A DNA stretch of 64,000 bases, from positions 79,072 to 143,071 of the forward strand of contig QNGE01001254.1 in NCBI GenBank assembly GCA_008508345.1, read 5' to 3'. Below the pieces are notes generated by a model. The model ran no database searches. It was not told the origin of the DNA and saw only the letters and a list, made by a program, of their open reading frames with translations. This document shows, one piece after another, positions 23,441-38,500 of this stretch. The stretch's first letter is position 1; each line of letters opens with the position of its first letter. The DNA is from Paragonimus westermani (taxonomy: Eukaryota > Platyhelminthes > Trematoda > Plagiorchiida > Troglotrematidae). The position numbers were made by a program, and so were the translations under genes.

Positions 23441-26389
23441 AAGCGGTATGTCACTTTTGAATTAGTGCATTGTATTTATGTTAAAGAAATCTAAGAGGTT
23501 ACATGTGGTGAGATGTCTAGAAACGCACATCCGCATTACGCCGGAGAATAGAACTGTAGTCCTTCTGATTTGTATTACATTTTCATTGATAAGTCTTAGG
23601 ACGAAATGCAATAACATCATCCGTTATATTGCTTTCACCCACAGTCGTTTCGGCTACGTCTGAACATTTTGCGTGTAATGTTCGACATAGTAAATTTAAG
23701 GTGACGAAGTTCTGTATCATCGACATTTGAAGGATCATTGAGCGCTTTCTGGAGTTACTCGTGCTGATCTGCGACAGGGCACTAAGTTGTGTACGTTGGT
23801 GCCGTAGGTTTCGTGCATGCTGTTAAGCAGTTTTAGGACCTTTGATGGACACCTGATTGTTTTTGGGTGATTTCAGCGTCGTACAATAACAAATTAAATA
23901 TTATATCAACCAGACGGTTTAGCTGGTCACAGGAAACCCCAAATTTGATGGTCTGCATTAACCAAGTCACAGCAGAACTCAGTTGTCGTGATGCTGACTT
24001 TGTCTACACTACCTCTCATAGCCTGCGTTCTTGCTTGGACTGATCACCAGATAGAGAGGCAGACTGAACGAAAATCGAACCATTAAATTTCGTGCTACCA
24101 AAACTTTAGGCTAGAAACTATATCAAAACATTGAGTCCCAATTTTATTCATGTTGAGTTATTGCTCTCTTCACCTATAACTGAGAATTTGCCGTTATCAG
24201 GTAAGTGACATGAACAGTGCAAACAATAAATGTTTAAAATCAAAACTTTCTTCGTCTGGAATGTGCTAACTCGACCACAAGTCATCAGGGGGTAAAATGA
24301 AGGTACGTTTCAGTGAACATTTCAGTACATCATGTAGAATGTGTATAAGGAGTAGGACAATGGATGCTCCCTGTATTCAAACTTGACAATAAACCCAATA
24401 GAAATTGAAGCTGGCGGATGAATTTTACATACAGAGTTGAATGAAATCCATCAGAGTCGAATTGGTTGTAAATTTAGGGCAAGCAGAGAGAATGGAACAA
24501 TTTAGCCTGTAACATAAATCGTTAGTCATTCAATACCCATTCGGACTAATTCTACCTGTTGAGTCTAAACATGGAGGAAACCGGCGATGGAGGGTTAATT
24601 TGAAGGAAGCGACATGACCAATCGAACGAATGCTGTGTGTTTGTGGGGGGGGGGGTCACACTAGACCCAGTTACCCTATGTAAAACATCAGAGGTCTAAT
24701 TATGACAACTGTAAAAACAATATGTTTAGAGCGATCCTATTGAGAACTAAAGAAGTCGCCCAAATACTTCACACAGCAACAGCACCTCATGTAATCGTAA
24801 TAGGGTAATCGAGCCCCGGTTAAGTAGAGAGTGGGAGAACGGGGATAAAATTCCTGCAACGGCGGCCTTGGAAAATCAAACGGACATACCTTGGTAGTTT
24901 TTATGACCGAGAGGCAGGTGTCTGACAAAATGTTATTAGATAATCTAGCATAGATTAGTTTGTGAAGTAACTTTTTGATGTGATTAATTCGATACACCTC
25001 CCCGAACAATAAAGTTTGCATATTTAATCAACAATATATTCTATGGAAAAGGCATTTAGGAAACAGGGAGTTGAAAAGAACCTCGGAAAATTTTACACAA
25101 CGGTTATATTTGGTTTTAACATAGACTCCCGAAAGTTATGGCGTAGGTACTGACAACGATTTGCGAAGTATTGTTAGGGAAATGTGAGATTCTTGGGGTA
25201 CAGACCACAAGCTTCAAAATGTGCCACTCAGTACTTCCGACCTGTTTTATTATGTGAATATACTAAGGAAAACCCTTCATATTTTTTCGATATTCAACCA
25301 GGAGAAAAACAACACACCAATGTGAAAATGGCATCAACGTTTGAACGAAGGGCACGACAAGCGAATCACATCCATTTTCAATATGTGTAACAGTTAATCA
25401 CCCTAAGCGAAAAATCTTCCTAAAACTATCCCAGGTTGCGAAATAACTGGCACAGAGCCTACAGGTTACGTTTTTTACGTTCGTCTACCAGTTGTCTATT
25501 GAAAAAACTCTCAGAAATGGAACAGATACAGTGACTGAAAGTACTGCATGGGTTCAGAAGCAATGAATAAGTTTCAGTCGCGTCAGCCGACATAGACTAC
25601 GTTTACTTCGGAAGCTTTTGACCACAGTGGTAAAATCAGTCGGTGGACCTACGTCCGCTTAATAAGTGTAGCCATCAATACAAAGAGTCTTGGTATGGAA
25701 CTTAGACACCAGCATTTTTGACAGATGAAACCATCCTGATGTCCTCTCAATATTTTTACATTACTTTTTCCAGTCCGTACTTGTTACTGATAGAGCTTGC
25801 AAATTTGTGGTCATTTTAATTATGTGAGAGTGTTTCATCTAACCACTACCAATGGCAGTCGGATATGGACTATGTCACTTCAGAGCGTTGGGATGTTTTC
25901 AAGTGACTAATAAAGCATGGTGATCGCACAACCACAGATGCCATTCATTGAGCGAATAGTCTCTTGGAGAATGTCTTCGTAGCACCCTATGTAGGTCACC
26001 ATGTTCGAATCCTGTTTCTACCAGTTCTACCTGGAAAGCAGTCCAAATGGATGGGACTGGCAATGAACTGAGGTTTGAGCATCAGGGAACGGAAACATCG
26101 TAAATAAGACTATGACGTACGATTTCTCACTGGAAATGTTGGTACTTTGGTTGTACGGCACTATAGCCCAATATTCAAGCAACCCTACATGGCAGGTTTT
26201 ACATAATAGCCAGGAACAGGGAATGAACAATTCAAAAGCATCGATTTAGCAAATTGTAAACCGCTGGACTCACACCATACATTTACGTTTTTCCAGAGAG
26301 TAAGACTCGTCTTATGTCTGCACAGCATTCACCTGGTCAGGCGCTGGTTCTCAGACCTAAAAAAACAGTAAAAACCTACATATATATTC
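23441..26389. other. No gene supported
   Basis: Short frames only. There is an 11-base G run at 24645-24655. A tRNA-like stretch at about 25948-26012 ends in a good B box (TGTTCGAATCC); see findings. Confidence 0.45.
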
Positions 26390-26520
26390 ATAGGCTTGCC
26401 GCAGCCTCCACTAAAACTCCTGCCACGCGTTAGTGAGACAACCGTTTTGAACACTGCGCCACTGACTTCATATTAGGCACGACCAAATTATCGCGTGTGT
26501 ACGCTTAATCATGATCGCTA
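26390..26520 (-). repeat. Old SINE fragment with tRNA-like part
   Basis: It aligns with 41390-41500 of the better copy, sharing CACTGCGC, ATTAGGCACGACC and the inverted A-box region (CACTGCGCCA reads as TGGCGCAGTG on the minus strand). Divergence is high, so this is an older insertion than those at 41, 47 and 57 kb. Confidence 0.7.
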
Positions 26521-29500
26521 GTATGATGTGTATTAGCTTGTCTGTTCTGAAAGCCTGTTTCTGTTCACAGGACTCAGCTGGACTCTTGTTGCACAATGTG
26601 GATAAAATGAAACCCGGTAAAAGGACTGTGAATCTGCGATCATCCATTCTGTTAAAAACATTTTCAAACGTATTCGCATTTAACCAGGGTATGTAAAGCG
26701 TGTTTCGCCTTATTTAGTGCCAGGTGATGACTGGATCAGTTAAATATGTTCATAAAATCCACCAAGTATGTCCCACTGGAGGCCAGGGTTTTCAAGGTTC
26801 TTGATATATAAACTCAAATTCTTCACATATCGAGATGTACTGCTGAAGAACGTGGGCATTTCACGTCTGTTTACATACGTAACAATGCAGTTAAATTAAC
26901 CATCAATGAAACTCAGATTAGAGTCAACCCACTCGCTAGCAAAATTGTTTTCAGTTATCTATGATCATAAGGAGAACATACTGAGTTCCACTGTTTTGTT
27001 AACAATGACCTAGGGACTAAGGACACTCTACCCGTGGACAGTCACTTTCGGACTACATCCTAAATGTCAGCAGGTTTAAATATAAGATGGTTTGTGGCGA
27101 AAAGTCACCGACTGCAATCAACAGAGCAGCCATACCAAATGAAATTCTGATGTCCACTTTTATTTGTCCTGCAATCCACGTCTTCTAGCTGCGTGGTATT
27201 CACGTCTAGTCGCAAAATGAACTCATGAAAGTGGTTTCCACCTGACTGGATTCATAAAGCCATATAACTTGAGAGTTTACTACATGTTAAAGCTAACCAA
27301 CGGGAAATGCTGTCTTCGGCATTAGTAAGTGAATATCAGATGTTGTGCTTTCCTGGTTGGCCTAGCTCTCTAGAATCATCAGAGAACTACTGGACCGTAA
27401 AAAGTACCAAGCGTGCAAGAATGACTCGAGTGAAAACGAAGCGAGGATGTTTATTCCACTATGAATGAAAGAACACTGACCACCTAGTTACCAAGGAAAT
27501 GGGAAAAGTACTCGTAAGTGAGTGTGTTTGTACGTCTGGGTGTAACGCTCTCATAAGAGTTAATAGTATTGTTCCATCAGTTTGAGCATCGGAGTACCGA
27601 ACACTATACGTCAAGTACGTAGCTTATTTTACACAATATGAAGAGAGGAGTTTAAGTTATGTGTACCATCACATATGTTCAACAGCCGTATATACTAAAC
27701 ACAAACTTAACTTAATATGAGTGATATAGACGTGTGATTTTCAACTTAATAATGTAACCACAAAGAAGCACGAAATGCCCGCATTATCACACAAACAGTC
27801 GTTCTGTCAGTCCCAGGAAAACGAACTCAGGAATAATTACAATTCTGTCTGTGTAATTAATCAATGAAGAAATGAACGCTTGGATGCAAACATGGTGCGG
27901 GCTGTTTGTGGATTTGGCTACAGGATCGGATGAAGGTATAAATGTGCGATTAAAATAAGATTGACGTTCTTAAGTATTTTGCCAAAAAACATATCTTCCG
28001 ACAAGATAGGTTTTTAATTGACAGGAAACTATACTTCCTGATGGGTAGCGTTGCCAATGGTCACCTTTGTACCTAGTGTTATAAGACGTTAGTATGAGAA
28101 CGTTGAACAGTTAGGGTTACGATAGCGACATTATTTTTGCAATCAATCTGACGAAAGGTTTACGTCCGTTTTCATTAGTGACCACGACACATTCAAACCT
28201 CAACCTCGCAAATAGGGTCCAGAACAATAAGTACTATCTACTCCTCTTTGTGGCGTTGACTTCTCGTGCAAAGGGCTCTGTTACGAAAATTGGAAGCAAT
28301 ATCTATATTCAGGATGAACGGTACATATGTTTTTAGTCCAGACCTCGAGGAAAACTCTTTTCTAGTTCTACTCACGGGGCCAGGTAGATGTGCATCGATG
28401 ATACGATTCAAGCTGAAACAAGGCTTTTAAGACGTGTATTGGCAGACTGCCTACACAGGAGCGTTTACAGATATAAAAAATCTTACGGTACAGTATGTTT
28501 CTATTCCATCGACAGAAATTAAGTTGGTTTGTGGGACGTTGGCGAACAACAGCAAAACCGTAACTGAACTTACGCCTGATGAGTTGAGTGGCACTGTAAC
28601 TGTGGCCCAATCACAGGGCTAATGCATATCTAACTCGGGCGTACTCCTAAAATTGAAGGGTGTACAACTCAAATGTGCAACTTCCACTTGTGTATGCTCA
28701 TCTAAATGCTCCTTCAAAGCAGGTCTCCAGAAGTTGCTTCGGAGTCCATCTTGTGCTTATCAAGAGTGCTAACTGTTGTATTCTGGTCTATACGGAGATA
28801 ACCGGTTTTCGAATACTTCAACAAAGGAAATTTGTTCGGGTCTACCGTTTAGCAATGTTTTCAGTGCTAACTATTTACAATTCAACTCTGACGTGAAAAA
28901 CGGTAACCATCATGATTCAGAGTGGAGTGTATTGGCGCAGTAGTGAATAGGGGGAAATTTGCCCTATGAAACAGATTTCTAGTTGTGTTTATCAGTCAAG
29001 GCTGTGGGTACTATAAAATTGGCACTATCTGAAGTAATCTTTAGCTTTCATATTCTTGTTAGTTTTCCAGTCAGCCACTCAGAAAATCTAGTACAACTTC
29101 AGCTTCGTTATTGCTATGGCTCATTCGTCATGAAAATCATGCAGCCAGGGCCAAGTTCTCAACTTCGACCCACATTAACATGAGGTAACCACGGTCTCTT
29201 ATAGGTGCTGCCCGGGTTAGCACCCTCTATTTCCAATAAACCAATGAGTTATTCCACATTTCCACTCTATTCCTTATGCAGTTTGTACTTCATATGCGAC
29301 GTCCTGAAGGTAAGTACATAAGGATGTTAACAGTTACTTGGTACAAGGACTCTGAACATATCGATTCGTTTGCTATTCGTTTCTCTGCGAACCACCCAAC
29401 TCCGCCACATAACCAGTATAGCAAGCCAGAAGTCAGACTAGGCCAAAATCTCAGACGGCAAGCCGTGGCAAATCGAATGCAAGATAAGATAAACAGTGCT

Positions 29501-32500
29501 TCAAAACTGCCCTCAGAGAAACTGCCATAGGGCCAAGAAGCTATCAGTCATCTGACGTACCTTGATATTCTGCTCAGTGAAAATTTCGTCGCAAATGAGA
29601 CTATGTCGTGCAAGTCACTATAATTTATTCTAAATATTAACATTCATGGACTAACATAAGTTTTGATGTCCACTTTCCGCGACTGGATTCTTCATTAAGA
29701 AGACTGCAAATAAATGTGTTTGTGGGTAATCAACTTATAAGAACGTCTAAATTAATCAGCGAACCTTCATGTTCTTATGGTCACAGATGGCTTGAACGGA
29801 TAGAATGCGAATTTAGTCCATCATAGTATACATAGGAGAAGTTCGGTTGGTCAGAGTTTGTTAGCGTCCTTGAAACCGGTAATGCCGGTAGGTCGAATGG
29901 TGAAGCACGCGAAGTTGCGCCAATAGCATGCCGCATTTATGATATGCCATCAAGACAAACAGTTACGTTGATTTAGCACATTTATATGTACACCTTAATT
30001 AAGTGCCGGATGCCTTAACACTAATCGGACTCCTATTTCACAACAATAATTTCAGCAATTCAACGCAAGATCTGTCAATTTTGGATACTATGCTGAAATG
30101 TTACTGGCGTACAACAAATATTAACCGCTAAACTATAATGGCACCGTGAAGGTCTGGGATTTGATGAAGGTTGTTTATATTGTTGAACCTTGGTGTTGAA
30201 AGATCCCGTCCACCAAACCGCATATTATTAATCAAACCGAATAGCTGTAAACCACAAATTTCTTCCCGCACTAATCCTGTGGTCGTTTTACAATTCAGCT
30301 GAGCGATAGTTACCGCACAGACCAATCCAACACTGATATTCACAGATAGGTGTTGCTGGGCTTTGGGACGTGCCAATTCTGCCTTGTCTGATATAAGGTG
30401 ATCAGTGAAGCAGGTCAAAACGGTTGATTCCTAGGTGCAGAGTCGAGTTCAAATATCATTTGTGACATGCTACACACTACTGACCGGTTCACGTCTAGTG
30501 AGGTAACCACATATGGCCGGAAAACTCTTACATGGGAAAATTTCAACCTAGTAGGAGTAACGTTCAAAGTATATTAATCGCATTGTTCATTAATAGAGCC
30601 TAAATTTTGTTCTAATTGGCTGCGTAAAATAAACAATGATTTAATGGCAAATGTCACCCCCCCTCGGTTGAAATCACACTTTCCAACTGGCAGAAAGTGA
30701 AAAACAGGGGAGAAGATGTAAGACGCTACACTGTCTTCTGTCTGGGAGCACTAATTTGTGGATACCACCGAAACGCTGAATGTCCGAGTAACTTTCTCCC
30801 ATGTGGTCGCTGGCGGAGCGTATGCTAGTCTTTAGTATCGCGTACCAGTAATATGGCAAACTATTAAGTATGACCAAACTGGTTTTAACTTGTCTGAAGC
30901 CCAATACGTAGGATGTAATGTTCAGTCTAGTACGATTCATAATTCGTGTTTCGGAAAGAAGAAAGAGACTGATGACCTCCCGATAGCTTTTACACGGTCA
31001 CTTTAGTAATTTCACGGTTCAGGTTACGTTTGATGTTATTCACATTGAACACTTTATTGGTTAACTCACGAGCGAAAAATACATCCATTTACTTGAGGTT
31101 AACGATCATCTTCGAGTTAGCATTCCGGTGCAGCTTTAATTCGTGATAATTGTTAATTGTCTGAATGAATTCTATTGATCGGTTTTCAGCAGCATGGCAG
31201 CCTGTACTCAAGTTCTTGTATGCTGAAATTTCTGCTGTCACGAATTGGATCCTATTCATCCTTAGATATGCTGGACGCTAGACAACCATCATTCAATGAA
31301 GAAAACCACTATGGATTCATCAAATAAGATGTCCAAGTGGTTTCAATAGCCAACAATGAAACTCCTCCACACAGACATCACGCGCACTGAAGTGAACTAT
31401 TTCTAGTGAGTCGCACCCTGAGCACTGGCTACATATCATAGATATGTATGATCTCGTTAGGACTTTGAAACCGAAACATTCATTTGAAGTTCACAATAGT
31501 ATGTTACAAGTCGACATCTCAATATTATAATTTTAGAAGTCATCTTGAAGTGTTCTTATGCCGTTAGAATGCAATGACCAAGTACTGTGATGCAATTAGT
31601 TTGTGAGTGGATCATACGGATGTTTGAAAATCGATGTGATAATTGAATATGTTGCACACTTCGTTAATGGCAAAACTGGCTAAGGAATGATGCCGGCTGT
31701 CATTCTCTTGAAACAGTTAGGTTAGCAACTATTCCTCACATTCGTCCATCGGTGTTGCTGTAATAGTTAGAAGCCAATTTGTTGAAGTAAACTCCACTTA
31801 CGCACAACCACTAAGCCGTTTATAATTATCGGGTAAATTCTGGAACTGTAGTCAGCTGCGACGCCCTAATTAGGAACTGCCAAAGTGGGATATTTTTAAT
31901 TTGCAGACTGTACGATACCTGATTGATACGTGTTGGACACTGAATTTGGGCAAACCACTGGGTGTATTTGTGTGACTGTAAATAGACAAAAACAATCTGA
32001 TGATGGCAGAGGTTATTTCCATAATGAATGTATTTGAACTGTTTGTATGGCGAGTCAAAGGTATGCAGCCACTGAACAGTAAAAGTCTAGACCAGGAAAG
32101 CTCAGCTCATGAATCTGACATCTACCAAAAAGGATGGCAACATTAATCAGTGACCCAGGTTAAGCTATTCGTTCGGTATAACTGCTCTTACATTGCTTTA
32201 TGTTTTCACAGAACTTCAGGAAAAATGTATTCTGTGCATTAAGTTACTAAGGTGTCTAGGGGGTAAGTCCATCACTACTGCCCAAAGATGCGCATCAATT
32301 TCAGATGAACAGTGGATGGTTAGTCCAAGCATAACTATTGTAAAAGCTTCTCAAAGGAATCAGCTGGCAATGAAAACGCTATCTGCCAAAGAAAATTTTC
32401 CGTTACGGCTATTTGTTTTATTCAAGGAACAACTTAATACCGTTTGGCCACAGACAAACTGCAGATGAGGCACGCTTCGTCACGATCAGTTTAGCTCTCA

Positions 32501-35500
32501 GAGCGCAAATCAGCTAGTGACGATCAAATCTGAAGACTTCCATTTCATCGGCTAATCCTTCGTCTACTAAGTTGCCATTCGGGTGAGCATTTATTCGGCG
32601 CGGTAATTTCTGAAGTATCACACTACTGAAACATACTCAGGTCATTCCTGGTGATCATATATATCATCATTTAGTGAGAGGTCGCGGCCACGAACTTGAT
32701 TATCCTCTGTTAATTAATCATCCGCTCCGAGCGTGATCGTGTCCCGGAAAGAGTAGGCTCCAAGTAGACGGACTAGAAAAGTGCTCCTATCATTCACTAT
32801 GTCTCGTTGCAGGCGCCCCCTGACAATTCGCATGCACGCAATGTACATGGACGGTCGCTTGTATACAGTCACATCGTGCGGTCTGCATTTGTGTGTACAA
32901 CATACCAACCACACCCGCCCTGTGGATGCTAGTATCGAATAAATCACGCTCTTGACGTTAGATGCCTGCATGATCTATGATTGTGTGTATACCCTTCTAA
33001 CATAACTTGACCTTTTCTCATTGGGGTTACTGGGTAGCTAAGTGACAAAATATTGTGATCTAGCAGGCGATGAAACGGTGTTCAGCTGACCGAAGGTGTC
33101 TAGAAACTACAAACCCACTGGAATATTCGAATGCGATACAATGAGATTAGTTAGCAGAAATAAGCAGATTCTTAAATGACAGTTATTAGTTCTGAAATAT
33201 ATGAGATTACTGTTGATAATTTTGCGTCAAAATAGCTCTACTAATGAGAGTAATTAACTATTTATACCTTTAGAACGGCCCCAATTGTGAATAATCTGAG
33301 CTACTCCCGTGGTTGTACCAACGACAAAAACGACACGTTCGAACGTGGATATGGTTCTACCAGTTGAGCTACGAAGCCAGGCAAGGAGCTAGGAAACTCA
33401 CACATTTGGCTCAGCCACCCATCTACCGGGCCTGGAGTTCCAGTCTGCCGTACAACTTGTTAATGGTATAAATTTGGTGAACAACAGTGATGCTGCACGA
33501 ACTATTTGGGGGATCCTAACTTGACAGAAAATCCGACGGATCATTTGTTGGATTCCATGCGACATAATGGGTTTGGTGAGTGAATTAGAAAGACGTTAAG
33601 ATTTAGGGCTTCCGGCCTGACTTTGCAGGCCAGCTGGGGGTTCTTTCCGCGTATGGACAAGTTTTTCGGTAGCCAGTTAGAACTCAATTGACTCCAGACT
33701 GTTTATGGTTAGGTTCCTTCTAAGTTAATAAGTATAGTAAATTTTTAATACCAAGATCATTTTTGCCTGTCTTAGCAACAGTCAATATCTAACACTGTTT
33801 TATTGAGCGATTTCGTTAGAAAACATTATTAGCTCACGTGATCGGTCAAAACATATCGGTCGATGACTATTAATAAAATTCAGCCATTCTGGTTTGGAGG
33901 GTTTTGCTGGTCTCTCCTAAACTCAGTAGTAGCAGTACGTCAAATAGCAAATTATTTGGACATCCTTAAGTGTGAGGACAAAGAGTTGCATGTCTCAATC
34001 ATTGTGATTACTTCCGGTACGTCAGCACAGTTAATGTTCTGTTTCGTTAACGCACTCAAAGTGGTCTGTTGTCCGCTTTGTATGAACGATTGGAAATGGG
34101 GTTCACGTTTTCAAGTTTGTGCTCATTTTGATTAATTCAGCGTTAATTTTCAGAGTATCGAGATTTTTAAAACAGTCTAAAGAATACGCAAATTCATGGT
34201 TGATTAGTAATGTGGTCTTTTTGTGAATGTAGTTACGCATGCTCTGATATATAAATAGAGACAGTCGCGAGGCAGCCTAAGACACCAAACTACCGTCGAT
34301 CGGTTCGCGGTCTACGCAACTAAGATTGCGACAAGGTGCACTGACTACCTTCCTGATAGCGCAGAACTGGGTATCACTGCCAGGGAGAAGTGCTTAGGAC
34401 AAATCATTATAACTGGCCTTAGCCTGTCCCCCAAGTGTGCATCATTAACCAAGACAGCAAATTAGTTTGTTGGGTTACCCGTTCGCTACCAAATTACAGT
34501 GAGCCGTGTAAATTGGGTCAGTCCCCCAAGGCTTATTACGGAAGACTTAGTTTAAGATTGCAGGAATCCCCATAAGCTACATCATCTAGTACGATATATG
34601 TTTTTGATGAATCTAGCTAACACTCTCAGAGGTAACTCATTCAAGTTGTAGCATTAAGTGGCCCCTTAACATAAGTCAGGATGTCCAATCTGGAACAAAC
34701 TATCTGTTCGCCATGACCGTTACAAAAGGAAACTAATCCAAGCATGAACTTGACGTACAGACTCAGGACACTTTTCCATGTTTTCATACGGCTTGCACAA
34801 CAAATTAATTATGGTCAATTGAAGGGATAACCGAACATTCACTGTCGCCACTAGTTCGCTGTTGTGTTCTTCAGGCTACTGTGCTCACGGCATATTTAAT
34901 CAAATCTGGTTGAGTTGTTCCGCTACAAATTTTCTTTCATTCGCAATCTAACTGCTGCTGACCCTCAAAAAAGACCTCTTCTACCATTTTTTCTATTTCT
35001 CTAAACTGTATAGTGTAGATCCACATATACCTGAGTAGATCAAGTTCCCTGAAGCACACGAATTTTCTACGAATCTCACGAAATCTATTTGCTAATATGT
35101 AAACCAAAACCAAGTTTGAACCAGGGATATAGAATTCGTTATGTTACCAAACATCAGAGAGCGGTTGTGAAGCAGAAGTGACAACGTTCAGGAAATGGGA
35201 TGCGCGATACATACGCAAGCACCTTCGTGTCACAGTTAGCTTACCGTGAAAACAAGATACAGGCTTCAGGCGTAAATTTGTTCCAGTTTGTACAGTTTTC
35301 CCTCTTTTATCACACTATCCTTTCGTTGGTTTGTCACTATAGACCTGAGCTGTTCTGTTAAAATTCTACCATAAAGTTTTTGTTTTTCACCTTGAAATTC
35401 GTCGCAGGGGTCAGATATGTGTACAATTCTGTTCATTTGTTAACCGAAACGAAAACGGCGATATGGTTTCTTAATAATCACAGGTCAACGATCAGCAAGC

Positions 35501-38500
35501 TTCGTCATTTTCAATCACGCTAGTGTGTGATACAACTAAACACTAGTTAGCATTCAACCTGTTATGCCGACCTACGGTTCTCATTTTCTCAGTCATTAAT
35601 TTGTAAAGTATTTTCCTAAACAAAGGAATTCATGGATTGACAGTTGATAAATGATAGGCGATACTTTATCCTCGAGGTTGGGCTAAGTGCAAAACAGGCA
35701 TACGGATATCCTGTGATAGGCCGTTAGGTCTGTTTAGGTCATCTGCATAGAAATATCGGTCTATCGTGTGGCAAGATGAATCACGTTACATGTCTTCATT
35801 CCAGGTTTGTTGTTGCGATATCATTGAGCTAAGAACGCATCCCACGTGTTACTTTCTCTACATGTTCATTCTTACGACTGTACCACGAATACCCTACCTC
35901 TCAGCGTAATTCCGTTTTTGACAACACCGTGCCGGTTGATTCGGATACGTTTGATATAATCGAAACGGAGAGATTCCGGTGTCTAGACATTTAGCAAGGG
36001 TAATTGTGTCGTGAAATTAAGTCGTCTGTCACTTGTCTGTATTTGATCCGTCTTTATCTCAACTACACGTGGTATACGTCACAAAACGTTTTATTCCTCG
36101 ATCATTTACTGTGATCGCATTGTTTGTCCATGGTTAAGAAAAATAACGTTTGTTAACGGATGCTCTCATGTAGAACAATAGAGTTTTGAAAAAACTGTCT
36201 GATATGTAGTTTGGCTCAGAATCAATGCATGCTAAAGAGTAAATAAAGAACTTGTTGGTTATTTCTGTAGGCCGGGGTTATACAGAAGGACGGTTCAGCT
36301 GAATTTCTTCATACGGTGAAAATATCGTAAACAACAAACGAAAAGTCTTGAATCTGGACTTTGAACCGACCAGTAGATGAGATGCAGTGTTTGGTCGACC
36401 CTCACAATTTCATTGTGAACTTTGACATCATATGATCCAGAAACTAGAAATCGCATAACTCGTACACCGCGTGATTTTGCGGGGTCGATTACAGATTATC
36501 TGTATCTCAATAGTCTAGCTCCCATTTGGAGAGAAACCCTGATTAGGTGAATAACGGCCAATAAGATATAAGTAGAAAATTGTTAACGTTTCTACACTAC
36601 GTACAGTATTTTTCTATTCAAAGCACCGTTTCTATTTGCTGAATCAGCACTCTGATCCTAACCAGTTGATTTCCGAGCATTCTGACACTGCTTATTATAA
36701 ATTAGAAAGTAGACTGTAAACTGGGTATTCCCAACTTGAATCTTTACCGCAAACAACTGAATATCATTCCTGTAATTCATGAACCTGATCAAGACAAGAT
36801 ATTAGTTGTAGATTTGGCTGCATACTCTATAAAGTGTTAGAAATGAAAACGAAAGCTGTAAAAGAGTGATGTCAATCAACTATCGGACAACCGTGACAAA
36901 CTGTTGTTTGTACATTGTCACTTGTGTACATTTTGCAGACTGTAATCACATAGTAACCCGTGAGGACCACGTGAATTCGAGCTAAATCTTTCAAATCTAA
37001 GCTGTTCGAAAACTGCAGAAACTATAATTCTATACTGACGAGAAGATGTAGTGTGAGGAAGATGACGGACTGGTGAAGTTCTATGAGAAATGCATGCTGT
37101 GTCGCCTCTTGAAAGTGCACCTAGAACAGACAGTATAGATCACGCCACGTTTAAATGATAACCCCAAATTAGAGCCAAGTTCAGACAGCGAATAACACTC
37201 TGTTGTCAACTTATTTTGACGGGTTTATTCCATCGCAACTCTGCAATGAATAATAACAGACGAGAGTTTCACTCTAATAACAAGTATAAAACAACATAGT
37301 AGCGAACGTGCTCGTTTATATGTTTAAGGAACACGTTAGGCAGTCCACGATGTATGAGAAAAGTGCAGAGAATATGGGTGTATTGATAAGACAAGGAGTT
37401 GGAAAGTTACTCCTTGATAATAAGTAAGACTTTAGCCACTCTTACAAGTTGTGAGTATGGTTGTGTGAGGCCAGTGCTGTTCACAGTCCACGCTGTCATG
37501 GGCTGTACTACTGCGTACAAGAATATGGGATCTGTGCTGCATAAGTGACTAACAGAATAGTCACAGCTGCCGTACTAACGTATTCCACTGAGTAAAAACG
37601 GAGTAAAACCATTCAAGATGAAGTGTAATTTTGTGACTAAATAGCGGGAAACAATGTTGCTTTCAGAAAACAATGTATACGTATCAACCCTTGTTAAGGT
37701 GTGGTACAATAAGTGTTTGTGAAACAATTGGCTGAAATGATATCGGTTGCTTATCGTAAGACTGGAGACTGTGTTCTCTGTCCTCTTGTCGATCTGTAGA
37801 CCACGTGGCCAATCATACAAATGTTACTTCATCATGAATTGCAGTTATGTCTTTCTTACAGTTGTACTGTGCCGGAACTTAATTGTCAAACATAGCTTAA
37901 TAAGTATCGATGACAATGGGGTTTGAATTCACTCGATGACTCCTAACAACGGTAAAAAAACAGCGATGTAACTTCATTGTTAACTATGGGACTATTCCTT
38001 CAAAATTGTCAAAGTGGATTTTGTTGTCGTAATTTTTATTGCTGCATGTTGGGTGCTGTTCATGTCGGAATGAACAGCACTCAGTTTAAGTGCATCTCAG
38101 CTATCCATTGTTTAGCTTAATATTCTCTCTTCTTGAAACCTATCCGCAATGCACACTTGTGTCCTCGAGCAGTTCACTTCTGGTTATTGTGTTTGCGAGT
38201 GTTGCTTGTAAGTTTCACGTTAAACATCCAGGGTACTAGTAGATTGCAACTAGACAACAGTACAGTTGTTGAATGGAGTAAAAATGCTCATTGTCGATAA
38301 GTTCTGCATGAATAAAATGCTGAACCATAATTGACTTTGTCAGACCTTCGCTACTTTATTATTGCATACCGGCATCATTCGACTCCAGTCTTGCAAGTAA
38401 TGTGAGTACAGTTCAAGTTGTAGTAAACAAAAGCGCCCGGGTTGTCCTAGCTTTAAGTTCATATGGATTTTCTTAACCACTTGTCGACTGTCTACAAACC

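Noticed and set aside
24645..24655. Run of 11 G bases.
   Set aside because: A simple homopolymer with no G-quadruplex repeat around it.
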